Positions 7,259 through 13,074 are shown, numbered from the stretch's first letter. The stretch is 18,251 nucleotides of DNA from an uncultured Bacilli bacterium (GCA_947588975.1 CANQAF010000025.1:1-18251), one strand, 5' to 3'. The notes: generated from the sequence alone by a model not told the origin. A program made the numbers and translations.

Positions 7259-7389
7259 TGACAAAATAATTAACCCCCTAGGAATTTTGAAAAGTGTATC
7301 AAAATAACCTAAGGGGTAACTCTTTTATATCAACATTCGAAAAAGTTAGAATAGATTCATCACTGGTGCCCTAAAGGAAGGAGTATAAC
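7259..7389. repeat. Cassette-type repeat copy C, 3' of the 186-residue gene
   Basis: Positions 7259-7369 are the 111-bp partner of copy B (106 of 111 bases the same by eye). The hairpin 7274-7290 / 7299-7316 with loop AAAGTGTA is better paired than in B. Beyond GGTGC (ending 7369) it diverges, except for an ACAACTTTT-like edge at the end of the neighbouring gene. The minus-strand end reads GTTAATT, one base off the GTTRRRY core. Confidence 0.88.
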
Positions 7390-7394
7390 AACTT

Positions 7395-7955
7395 TTAATC
7401 TTTAATTTTATTTAATATTTTTATAACTTCTTCATATACTTGTAATTCCTTTTTAGGATTATCATTCCTAAATGGAGATACAAAATCATCAATTTCTGAT
7501 AAAACTAAATCAATATTATTTTTATTTACTTTATCTTTGATAATTTCTAAACAAGTATTTCTATATCCTCTTATTGCACAACCTGCTAATGCTTTATAAT
7601 AGGAAACTGCTGGCAACTTTGATTTTTTATATAAATCTAATGCAATTTCATCAGTTACTTTTCTAGGATTATGCAAGATTATTTTATTACTTCTAAATAC
7701 TCCATGAGGAGCCGATTTACTAGGACAATCTATTAACACTGCATCATCAGGAATTTCTACATCATATAATGTATCCCCTCTTATTAGCCATCTTAATATC
7801 TTATCTTCTGTACTAAAATTAAATCCACCCATTTTTTTAGGATCTTGTGCTGAAGGATTCCAATTATTTGAAATATTTATTTCATCAATTTTATATTTTA
7901 AATTATTATTTGCACCAGATGATGTTCCAAACATAACTTTTAAATATTTATTCAT
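7395..7955 (-). CDS. Hypothetical protein, 186 residues, in cassette context
   Basis: I cannot name the family. The protein is soluble with no signal peptide. It opens MNKYLKVMFGTSSGANNN, followed by a segment around NWNPSAQDPKKMGGFNFSTE, then LRWLIRGDTLYDVEIPDDA, HGVFRSNKIILHNPRKVTDE and a helical C-terminal third with ALAGCAIRGYRNTCLEIIKD and KNNIDLVLSEIDDF. The mixture of conserved-looking Gly/Pro turns and charged pairs suggests a compact enzyme or effector domain, and the LYDVEIP / NPR-x-VTDE pattern looks like a family signature. AGGAGA precedes the ATG at 7955; the longer frame to 8003 has no SD and overlaps the promoter -10. It is the first cassette-like gene next to the tRNA-Leu end and lies back to back with the toxin gene. 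Confidence 0.78.
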   Translation of the reverse strand: MNKYLKVMFGTSSGANNNLKYKIDEINISNNWNPSAQDPKKMGGFNFSTEDKILRWLIRGDTLYDVEIPDDAVLIDCPSKSAPHGVFRSNKIILHNPRKVTDEIALDLYKKSKLPAVSYYKALAGCAIRGYRNTCLEIIKDKVNKNNIDLVLSEIDDFVSPFRNDNPKKELQVYEEVIKILNKIKD

Positions 7956-7994
7956 AGTATTTTCTCCTATTAATATTAAGCATATTGATAAGTC

Positions 7995-8024
7995 AATATA
8001 CAAGTGTGTTTTTTAAATTGTCAA
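7995..8024 (-). promoter_or_regulatory. Promoter of the 186-residue gene
   Basis: On the minus strand TTGACA (8019-8024) and TATATT (7995-8000) are 18 bp apart. It diverges from the toxin promoter, whose -35 begins at 8041. Confidence 0.65.
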
Positions 8025-8040
8025 AATTTAGTATAAATCA

Positions 8041-8069
8041 TTGTGCAAAGAACATTTGTTTGATATAAT
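8041..8069 (+). promoter_or_regulatory. Promoter of the small toxin-like gene
   Basis: TTGTGC (8041-8046), 17-bp spacer, TATAAT (8064-8069) with an extended TGA just before it. The transcript would begin around 8076, giving a ~72-nt structured leader. Confidence 0.7.
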
Positions 8070-8104
8070 ATTAGTGGATACATTTGGAATATATCAGATG
8101 CTTT

Positions 8105-8136
8105 CCCTTTCTATTTATCAAATGATAAAAGAAAGG
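8105..8136 (+). promoter_or_regulatory. Leader hairpin hiding the toxin SD
   Basis: Bases 8106-8119 pair with 8124-8136 (one bulged A) around a 4-nt loop. The right arm contains GAAAGG, the core of the SD for the ATG at 8148, so initiation should be blocked in the folded mRNA. This design is common in type I toxin mRNAs. Confidence 0.65.
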
Positions 8137-8147
8137 TGGTGATATTT

Positions 8148-8225
8148 ATGACAAAAAGAGAATTTTCTCAATTTATTATAATATTACTCCTATTCTTAGT
8201 CGTAATTATTTTACTTCTAAAATAG
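8148..8225 (+). CDS. 25-residue hydrophobic peptide, candidate type I toxin
   Basis: The peptide begins MTKREFSQF and continues as an unbroken run of Ile, Leu, Val and Phe to a C-terminal Lys: a charged N-terminus plus one membrane helix, the layout of small membrane toxins. It matches no named family closely (Fst, TxpA, BsrG and holin-like toxins share the layout, not the sequence). Support for a real gene: an extended -10 promoter, an AAAGGTGG SD at a proper distance but buried in a hairpin, complementary 5' and 3' mRNA ends, a terminator, and an opposing promoter whose RNA would cover the 3' UTR. As in TxpA/RatA and BsrG/SR4, the antisense RNA overlaps the 3' part of the mRNA. Toxicity is inferred. 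Confidence 0.65.
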   Translation: MTKREFSQFIIILLLFLVVIILLLK

Positions 8226-8229
8226 CAAA

Positions 8230-8265
8230 AGCATCTGATTTCAACATTTGTTGATTTCAGATGCT
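8230..8265 (+). repeat. Inverted repeat in toxin 3' UTR
   Basis: AGCATCTGA (8230-8238) pairs with TCAGATGCT (8257-8265), with an inner CAAC/GTTG pair. The left arm can instead pair with ATCAGATGCT in the toxin leader (8093-8102), giving two alternative folds. Confidence 0.75.
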
Positions 8266-8277
8266 ATCCTAAATCAG

Positions 8278-8320
8278 GGATTGCATTTGATTAGCCCAAT
8301 CAAATGTATCCTTTTTAATT
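8278..8320 (+). terminator. Terminator of the toxin mRNA
   Basis: CATTTGATT (8284-8292), loop AGCCC, AATCAAATG (8298-8306), extended by GGAT/ATCC after a small mismatch, then five T and a T-rich tail. CAAATGTATCC (8301-8311) is also the exact complement of the predicted mRNA 5' end (8076-8086). Confidence 0.75.
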
Positions 8321-8345
8321 TTATGCAAATCTCCTTGACATATTC

Positions 8346-8374
8346 ATAATAACACAAAAACGCACTTTTATCAA
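8346..8374 (-). promoter_or_regulatory. Antisense RNA promoter
   Basis: On the minus strand TTGATA (8369-8374), 17-bp spacer, TATTAT (8346-8351). No ORF of note follows, so an untranslated RNA is likely. Confidence 0.65.
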
Positions 8375-8420
8375 GTACGTTTTCTATTTTTACTCGAATT
8401 TTCCGAGTTTGGTATCAATC

Positions 8421-8505
8421 TGGTGCAGGTGAAGGGACTTGAACCCCCATGCCGTAAGGCACTAGATCCTAAGTCTAGCGCGTCTGCCAATTTCGCCACA
8501 CCTGC
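8421..8505 (-). tRNA. tRNA-Leu (anticodon TAG), CCA encoded
   Basis: A type II tRNA of 82 nt plus encoded CCA (8421-8423). Acceptor arm GCAGGTG pairs with CACCTGC; the anticodon stem CTAGA/TCTAG frames the loop CTTAGGA with anticodon TAG; there is a long variable arm (GTGCCTTACGGCAT region) and a GGTTCAAGTCC-type T arm. Its 3' end (CCTGCACCAG) recurs at repeat copy A and, as GCACCAG, at all three repeat copies downstream in the same orientation. Confidence 0.96.
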
Positions 8506-8509
8506 ATAG

Positions 8510-8586
8510 TGGTGGACCCTGATGGACTCGAACCATCGACCGTCCGGTTATGAGCCGGATGCTCTAACCAACTGAGCTAAGGGTCC
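8510..8586 (-). tRNA. tRNA with CAT anticodon, probably Ile2
   Basis: A 74-nt tRNA plus encoded CCA (8510-8512). Acceptor GGACCCT; D arm TAGCTCAGTTGGTTAGAGC; anticodon stem-loop CCGGCTCATAACCGG; T arm GGTTCGAGTCC. The acceptor has C4-G69 and C5-G68 pairs, features TilS uses to recognise tRNA-Ile2 and convert C34 to lysidine, so Ile2 (reading AUA) is more likely than elongator Met. It is not an initiator by its D arm and stems. Only 4 nt separate it from tRNA-Leu, so they are co-transcribed. Confidence 0.93.
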
Positions 8587-8605
8587 ATGTCATTTAGACT
8601 TTTAT

Positions 8606-8634
8606 ATCATAACATATTACTATATAATATGCAA
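8606..8634 (-). promoter_or_regulatory. Promoter of the two-tRNA operon
   Basis: On the minus strand TTGCAT (8629-8634), 17-bp spacer, TATGAT (8606-8611). The start falls about 14 nt before the first tRNA. Confidence 0.7.
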
Positions 8635-8709
8635 GAAAATTAAAAAAATTTCGTTTAAAAACGTTAATTTTTTGTCAAGAAATCTTATAGTATAATATAT
8701 GAAGTTTTC

Positions 8710-8738
8710 TTTTCAATAAATATGAATTATGATATAAT
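8710..8738 (+). promoter_or_regulatory. cysS promoter
   Basis: TTTTCA (8710-8715), 17 bp, TATAAT (8733-8738) with an extended TGA. A second TATAAT at 8691-8696 lacks a well-placed -35. The -10 box lies downstream of the in-frame ATG at 8722, which rules that start out. Confidence 0.65.
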
Positions 8739-8757
8739 ATCTAAGAAAGGTGATTTT

Positions 8758-10167
8758 ATGAAACTTTATAATACATTAACAAGGCAAGTGGAAGACTTTA
8801 TTCCACATGATTCTTCAGAAGTAAAAATGTATACATGTGGGCCAACTGTGTATCATTATGCACATATAGGTAATCTTCGCACTTACATTTTTGAAGATAT
8901 TTTAGAAAAAACATTACGATATGTTGGTTATCCTGTCAAACGTGTTATGAATATTACCGATGTTGGACATTTAAGCAGTGATTCTGACTCAGGTGAAGAT
9001 AAAATGGTCAAAGGTGCGAAAAGAGAGCATAAAACGGTATTAGAAATTGCTGATTTTTATACACAAGCATTTTTTCAAGATTTAGAAGATTTGCATATTA
9101 AAAAGCCAGAGATTATTTGTAAAGCAACTTCACTTATTGAATTCTATTTACATATGATTGATGTTTTAATGGAAAAAGGATATGCATATCAATCTGGTGG
9201 AAATATTTATTTTGATGTTAGTAAACTGGACGATTATTATAAATTAACTAATCATAAAATTGATGAAATGGTAGTTGGCGTGAGAGATGGAGTAGAAGAA
9301 GATTTATGTAAAAAAAATCAAGCAGATTTTGCTCTATGGTTCACAAAATCTAAATTTGAAGATCAAGAGTTAAAATGGGATTCTAAATATGGAACAGGTT
9401 ATCCAGGATGGCATATTGAATGTTCTGGAATCAGTATTAAATATTTAGGAGAATATCTAGATATTCACTGTGGTGGAGTGGATAATATTTTTCCACATCA
9501 TACCAATGAAATCGCGCAAAGTGAAGCTTATTTGGGCCATTCATGGTGTCGTTATTGGTGCCATGGAGAACATTTAAATGATAGTACTGGAAAAATGAGT
9601 AAATCAAAAGGAGAATTTTTAACTATATCTCTTTTAAAGGAAAAAGGCTATAATCCATTAGTATATCGATTATTCTGTTTAGAATCACATTACCGTAAAC
9701 AACTTGTATTCAGTTTTGACAATTTAGACCGTGCTGCATCTACCTATGAAAAATTAATTCGTAGAATTCAAAATATTCAAGCAAATGTATCGGGTGAATT
9801 GCAAGAAGATTTATATCAAACTTATCAATCTCAATTTCAATCTACTTTGGAACAAGATTTGAATACTGCAAATGCATTAACTATTTTATATGATGTTATA
9901 AAGGCAGAAGAACTTAATTCTTATACTAAACTTGCTTTGATTGAAAATTTTGATACAGTGTTATCACTGGGATTATTAGAAGAGCAAGAACAAGAAGTAA
10001 ATATAGAACAGGATACTTATATCAAACAAAAAATTGCGGAGAGAAATTTTGCAAAGGAAAATAAAAATTATGTTTTGGCTGACCAAATTCGTGATGAATT
10101 ATCCAAAATGGGTATCCTATTAAAAGATACAAGGGAAGGTACCATATACGAAATAGAGAAGAGGTAA
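8758..10167 (+). CDS. cysS: Cysteinyl-tRNA synthetase
   Basis: Charges tRNA-Cys with cysteine in the cytoplasm using ATP; class I synthetase, 469 residues, the family's usual length. The N-terminus MKLYNTLT is typical. Cys27 in YTCGPTVY is a zinc ligand and leads into HIGN (36-39), the HIGH-type signature. GTGYPGWHIECSG and HCGGVDNIFPHHTNEIAQ supply the other zinc ligands and substrate contacts, and GKMSKSKGEF is the KMSKS loop. A C-terminal DALR-type helical domain and short tail (KENKNYVLADQIRDEL) complete it. AGAAAGGTGA is placed correctly for the ATG at 8758; the in-frame ATG at 8722 precedes the promoter -10. Its stop is one base before the YugP-like gene, so the two form an operon. No T-box was recognised in the short leader. 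Confidence 0.97.
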   Translation: MKLYNTLTRQVEDFIPHDSSEVKMYTCGPTVYHYAHIGNLRTYIFEDILEKTLRYVGYPVKRVMNITDVGHLSSDSDSGEDKMVKGAKREHKTVLEIADFYTQAFFQDLEDLHIKKPEIICKATSLIEFYLHMIDVLMEKGYAYQSGGNIYFDVSKLDDYYKLTNHKIDEMVVGVRDGVEEDLCKKNQADFALWFTKSKFEDQELKWDSKYGTGYPGWHIECSGISIKYLGEYLDIHCGGVDNIFPHHTNEIAQSEAYLGHSWCRYWCHGEHLNDSTGKMSKSKGEFLTISLLKEKGYNPLVYRLFCLESHYRKQLVFSFDNLDRAASTYEKLIRRIQNIQANVSGELQEDLYQTYQSQFQSTLEQDLNTANALTILYDVIKAEELNSYTKLALIENFDTVLSLGLLEEQEQEVNIEQDTYIKQKIAERNFAKENKNYVLADQIRDELSKMGILLKDTREGTIYEIEKR

Positions 10168-10168
10168 T

Positions 10169-10873
10169 ATGATGAGTTATTTAACATTAGGTTATGAGAA
10201 TGTTATAACCATAGGACTTGCGGTTGTAGGTTTTGTGATTGTTTTAGTGGCACAAGCTCGTATTAATTCTGCTTATGCTAAGACAAAAGCTATTCAAAGT
10301 TCTAAGCAATTATCAGGGCAGGAAGTAGCTCGTAAAATTTTAGATCAAAATGGGTTAAAAGATGTTTATGTAGTAGAAACTGAAGGCACATTGACTGATC
10401 ATTATGATCCAACTCGTAAAGTGGTACGACTTTCTAAAGAGGTATTTCATGGAACTTCTATTGCATCCATTTCAGTAGCTGCTCATGAATGTGGACACGC
10501 AATTCAAGATAAAGAAAATTATTCATTTATGCGAATTCGCAGTGCTTTAGTTCCATTTGTTAATTTTGTAAGTTATATTGGCTATTTTGCCGTTGTAATC
10601 TCTTTGATTGCGGGAATTACAGGTTATTTAATGGTAGGTATTATAATTTTACTTGCTACTATTTTGTTCCAATTAGTGACTTTGCCTGTTGAATTTGATG
10701 CTTCTGCTAGAGCTAAAGTACAATTAGAACAATTGGATCTGATTACAAGTCCTGAACAAGAAAATGTAAAAAGTATGCTAGGCGCAGCGGCTATGACATA
10801 TGTTGCAAGTTTGATTTCTTCTATAATGAATTTACTTAGACTTGTTCTTATGTTTCGTGATCGTGACGAATAA
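10169..10873 (+). CDS. YugP-like neutral zinc metallopeptidase, membrane-bound
   Basis: A 234-residue integral membrane protease of the YugP/PF04298 type. It has an N-terminal helix (about 12-30), a soluble stretch with VARKILDQNGLKDVYV and LTDHYDPTRKVVRLS, the catalytic HECGH at 106-110 (HExxH form), two central membrane helices (about 130-170), then LPVEFDASARAK, whose Glu175 is the probable third zinc ligand. A C-terminal hydrophobic helix ends in LMFRDRDE. Substrate unknown; the family is widespread in Bacillota. Its SD (GAAGAGG) lies inside the end of cysS, and it shares a bidirectional terminator with the convergent DUF192 gene. Confidence 0.92.
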   Translation: MMSYLTLGYENVITIGLAVVGFVIVLVAQARINSAYAKTKAIQSSKQLSGQEVARKILDQNGLKDVYVVETEGTLTDHYDPTRKVVRLSKEVFHGTSIASISVAAHECGHAIQDKENYSFMRIRSALVPFVNFVSYIGYFAVVISLIAGITGYLMVGIIILLATILFQLVTLPVEFDASARAKVQLEQLDLITSPEQENVKSMLGAAAMTYVASLISSIMNLLRLVLMFRDRDE

Positions 10874-10899
10874 AAAAAGTGTTTTCAATAACACTTTTT
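10874..10899. terminator. Bidirectional terminator between convergent genes
   Basis: AAAAAGTGTT (10874-10883), loop TTCAAT, AACACTTTTT (10890-10899): a perfect 10-bp stem with A runs and T runs on both sides, usable by the yugP-like gene and by the DUF192 gene. Confidence 0.88.
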
Positions 10900-11215
10900 A
10901 TAATCCATAAATAGTTGCTCCAATAGAACATTTCTTGAGTATTCCCGTAGAAAATTCTAAACAAGCATCTGCATTTTTATTTCTTATAATTTTCCATGGT
11001 TTTACATTTTGATAATAAGCTATAATTTGATGGTTGGCATTTATCATAATAATGTCGATTGATTGTCTCATAAAAAACGTATGGAGACTGGAACATTTTG
11101 GAAAATAAAATCCATAAGCAAATTGATTCTTTTGAAACATCATTCCTTTTAAACGTGATAAAAAATGAATACAAGGTTTGATGGATAATTTTTGATTTTC
11201 AATTTCAATTGCCAT
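10898..11215 (-). CDS. DUF192 family protein
   Basis: A 105-residue protein of the DUF192 family: SRLKGMMF near the start, FAYGFYFPKCSSLHTFFMRQSIDIIMIN in the middle (family HTFFM-x-IDII core), a PW turn, and ADACLEFSTGILKK near the end (the A-x-x-LE-x-x-G block). The biochemical role is unknown; family members are often found beside Tad/TadE pilus genes, as here. No signal peptide is seen at this start, although many relatives have one. GGTGAT lies 8 nt before the ATG at 11215; the in-frame ATG at 11245 has no SD. It is transcribed away from the Flp gene from an overlapping promoter. Confidence 0.85.
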   Translation of the reverse strand: MAIEIENQKLSIKPCIHFLSRLKGMMFQKNQFAYGFYFPKCSSLHTFFMRQSIDIIMINANHQIIAYYQNVKPWKIIRNKNADACLEFSTGILKKCSIGATIYGL

Positions 11216-11230
11216 AACATCACCAAGAAC

Positions 11231-11259
11231 AATATAACATAACAAAAAGTATTTGACAA
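11231..11259 (-). promoter_or_regulatory. DUF192 promoter, overlapping the flp promoter
   Basis: On the minus strand TTGTCA (11254-11259), 17-bp spacer, TATATT (11231-11236). Its -35 shares five base pairs with the plus-strand -35. Confidence 0.7.
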
Positions 11260-11279
11260 ATTTTTGAAAAAAGTATAAT
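11253..11279 (+). promoter_or_regulatory. flp pilin promoter
   Basis: TTGACA (11253-11258) and TATAAT (11274-11279) with a short 15-bp spacer, or 16 if the -35 is read one base earlier. The transcript starts near 11286, so the in-frame ATG at 11280 cannot be the start. Confidence 0.7.
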
Positions 11280-11315
11280 ATGGTTATAGGAAAAGATCGT
11301 AGCAGGAGGGATTTT

Positions 11316-11516
11316 ATGACAAGATGGAATCAGAAAGGACAAGCCCTTGTCGAATATTTATTAATTATTGCGGTAATTAGTGTTGTAGTTGTTAGTGTAG
11401 TAAAATTATTAGGAGGATACCTACAAGATTCTATGACAAAATCCTCATGCCCTTTAGTAGGAAAAGTTTATGTAGAAGGCTCTAAACCTGGAGAGGGACA
11501 ATGCGTTGAACCATAA
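11316..11516 (+). CDS. flp: Flp-type pilin, major subunit of the Tad pilus
   Basis: A 66-residue prepilin. The short basic leader MTRWNQKG ends in the Gly recognised by prepilin peptidase; the mature part would begin QALVEY, with Glu5 as in all class IV pilins and the EY pair typical of Flp. A single hydrophobic helix (LLIIAVISVVVVSVVKLLGG) follows, then a short polar tail with two Cys and an acidic end. AGGAGG sits 8-9 nt before the ATG at 11316. It has its own promoter and a following terminator, so it can be made in excess over the assembly genes downstream, as a major pilin should be. Confidence 0.9.
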   Translation: MTRWNQKGQALVEYLLIIAVISVVVVSVVKLLGGYLQDSMTKSSCPLVGKVYVEGSKPGEGQCVEP

Positions 11517-11540
11517 AATGATACCTTGTATCGTTTTTTT
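11516..11540 (+). terminator. Terminator between flp and the tad operon
   Basis: ATGATAC (11518-11524), loop CTT, GTATCGT (11528-11534, one G-T pair), then a T run to 11540. A short stem, so some read-through into tadE is likely. Confidence 0.75.
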
Positions 11541-11541
11541 A

Positions 11542-11570
11542 TTGAGTAATACTTTTTTTTTTGTTATAAT
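11542..11570 (+). promoter_or_regulatory. Promoter of the tad assembly operon
   Basis: TTGAGT (11542-11547), 17-bp spacer, TATAAT (11565-11570) with an extended TGT. It begins immediately after the flp terminator T run. Confidence 0.75.
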
Positions 11571-11597
11571 TGATATAAGGTAAAGAGGCGTGATGAT

Positions 11598-11942
11598 ATG
11601 AAAAAAACAAGTGGTCAAGCGCTCGTTGAATTTGTAATGATTTTACCTGTCTTTTTGTTATTGGTATTAGCAGCTATTGATTTTGGTACTATTATTTATG
11701 AAAAATACCATTTGCAAAATGATTTGGATATCATTAAAGAATTTTATGAGAATAAACAAGAACAACAATTAAATCGCTATGTTTCTGAAAATGGATTAGA
11801 ATTTACTTTTGAAGAAACTGAGGTTTATACTAAATTGATTGTTTCTAAAAATATCTCTATTACGACACCTGGATTAAATCGTATACTACCGCATCCTTAT
11901 TTAGTTGAAGAAAGTGTAACAATCCTTCGTGAAAATGAATAA
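11598..11942 (+). CDS. TadE-like minor pilin
   Basis: A 114-residue TadE-family protein. It has a class III-like leader MKKTSG, then QALVEFVMILPVFLLLVLAAIDFG: prepilin cleavage Gly, Glu5, and a membrane helix with the family ILP and DFG features. The external part is about 80 residues of mixed charged and beta-prone sequence (YEKYHLQNDLDIIKEFY, then LIVSKNISITTPGLNRILPHPYLVEES). Minor pilins of this type are needed for Tad pilus assembly and probably prime the pilus. First gene of the assembly operon; GAGGCGTGAT is the SD region. Its end overlaps the next gene. Confidence 0.88.
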   Translation: MKKTSGQALVEFVMILPVFLLLVLAAIDFGTIIYEKYHLQNDLDIIKEFYENKQEQQLNRYVSENGLEFTFEETEVYTKLIVSKNISITTPGLNRILPHPYLVEESVTILRENE

Positions 11943-12297
11943 TAAAGGACAGACTCTAGTATTATTTATCCTATTACTTCCAGTTTTACTACTTGTACTG
12001 GGATTTCTAATTGATATTGGATATTTATATATGGAAAAAAGAAAAGTAGACCATGCTGTAGATATGGCGCTTGAATACGGTATAGAACATTTAGATTCTT
12101 CATATGTAGAAGAAAAAATGAATCAATTATTAATTTTAAATTTAAAAACAGTAGATGAACAGGATATTCAAATAGAAGAAAATCAAATTACAATCACTAT
12201 TTCAAAAACAGTCCATCGTATTTTTCCATTTTTATTTAAAGAAAGTAATAATACAATATATGTACAAAAAACCAAACGAAAGAATTTAGAGGAGTGA
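11935..12297 (+). CDS. TadG-like / Tad-domain minor pilin
   Basis: A 120-residue protein with MNNKGQTLVLFILLLPVL at the start: a short basic leader, Gly, then a hydrophobic helix, followed by LGFLIDIGYLYMEKRKVDHAVDMALEYGI, the pattern of the TadG-like N-terminal domain (membrane helix plus an amphipathic helix with D-x-G-x-x-Y). Glu5 of true pilins is replaced (Q-T-L-V-L), so it may not be processed like Flp. The ATG at 11935 overlaps the tadE-like stop; GTG at 11929 is an alternative. There is no clear SD, so coupling is likely. It is short: full TadG has a long von Willebrand-type C-terminus, absent here. Confidence 0.8.
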   Translation: MNNKGQTLVLFILLLPVLLLVLGFLIDIGYLYMEKRKVDHAVDMALEYGIEHLDSSYVEEKMNQLLILNLKTVDEQDIQIEENQITITISKTVHRIFPFLFKESNNTIYVQKTKRKNLEE

Positions 12298-12301
12298 TAT
12301 T

Positions 12302-13066
12302 ATGGCAGTGAGACAAGCAAAAATTGTAACAGTAACTTCTGTCAAAGGGGGAACTGGGAAGACAACAACTTTACTTAATTTAGCAGGTATTTATGAAAAA
12401 AAGAAAATGAAAGTTTTAATTATAGATCTAGATGTTTACTCTGGTGGAATAGCTGTTTCACTTAACATAAATGCTGACCATGATTTATTTCAACTTATGG
12501 ATGATTTAAATAATAACCGTTTCCGTAATATGGATGATTACATTATTTCATATGATGATTATATTGATGTTATTTCTGCTCCTAAAGATCCCAGAAATTC
12601 TGGAAAAATTAATAGCAAATATTTACAAGTGATTTATTCAAAAGTAAAACTGAAATATGATGTTATATTAGTAGATACAAGTCATGATTTAAGTAAACTA
12701 AATTTAGTGAATTTAGATTATAGTGACCAAATTTTATATGTTATTACAAATGATCCTGTTGATTTAAAAAATATGAGAACTATGGTATCTATTTATCATG
12801 ATATGGAAAAAAAGAATTATTTGATCATCTTAAATGAAGCGAGTGACCGTCAAAAAAATTATTTTTCTTCTTATGATATAAAAAATATTTTAAAAGATAA
12901 TATTGATTATACGATACCTGTTTCTTTCTATATTAAAAATATTGATAAATATGTGATTGATGGTAAAATTTTAACATTGGATTCTCATATTCAAAGAAAA
13001 TATAAAAAAGAGATAGAACATTTTGAAAAATTAGCACAAGCATTATTAAAAGATTCCAAAAAGTAG
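12302..13066 (+). CDS. tadZ: TadZ/CpaE-like ParA-family ATPase
   Basis: A 254-residue MinD/ParA-type P-loop ATPase. The deviant Walker A KGGTGKTT is at 15-22, followed by VLIIDLDVYSGG (Walker A' region) and VILVDTSHDL (Walker B region). In Tad systems TadZ/CpaE localises the secretion machine at a defined cell site. The N-terminal receiver-like domain of many TadZ proteins is missing: the ATPase starts at residue 7. Its position between the minor pilins and TadA is the standard order. The SD GAGGAGTGAT is well placed. Naming as TadZ rests on context more than on sequence. Confidence 0.85.
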   Translation: MAVRQAKIVTVTSVKGGTGKTTTLLNLAGIYEKKKMKVLIIDLDVYSGGIAVSLNINADHDLFQLMDDLNNNRFRNMDDYIISYDDYIDVISAPKDPRNSGKINSKYLQVIYSKVKLKYDVILVDTSHDLSKLNLVNLDYSDQILYVITNDPVDLKNMRTMVSIYHDMEKKNYLIILNEASDRQKNYFSSYDIKNILKDNIDYTIPVSFYIKNIDKYVIDGKILTLDSHIQRKYKKEIEHFEKLAQALLKDSKK

Positions 13067-13074
13067 GTGAGACT

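Larger units (their letters stand above)
8225..8339 (-). ncRNA. Candidate antitoxin antisense RNA (~115 nt)
   Basis: Expected from the consensus-like minus-strand promoter at 8346-8374. It would start near 8339, cover the whole toxin 3' UTR in reverse, and end at the hairpin AGCATCTGA/TCAGATGCT (8230-8265), followed on this strand by TTTTGCTATTTT. The RNA would hold two stem-loops that mirror the toxin mRNA 3' hairpins, suitable for kissing contacts. Ends are estimates. Confidence 0.55.

Noticed and set aside
5845..7389. CRISPR array
   Set aside because: The repeats are over 100 bp, only three copies, and are separated by full genes rather than short spacers.
8335..8363. Plus-strand TTGACA at 8335-8340 as a promoter
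   Set aside because: No acceptable -10 at 16-18 bp; the region is explained by the minus-strand antisense promoter.
8722..8757. Upstream ATG for cysS
   Set aside because: It lies upstream of the extended -10 and has no SD; the 8758 start gives the standard CysRS N-terminus.
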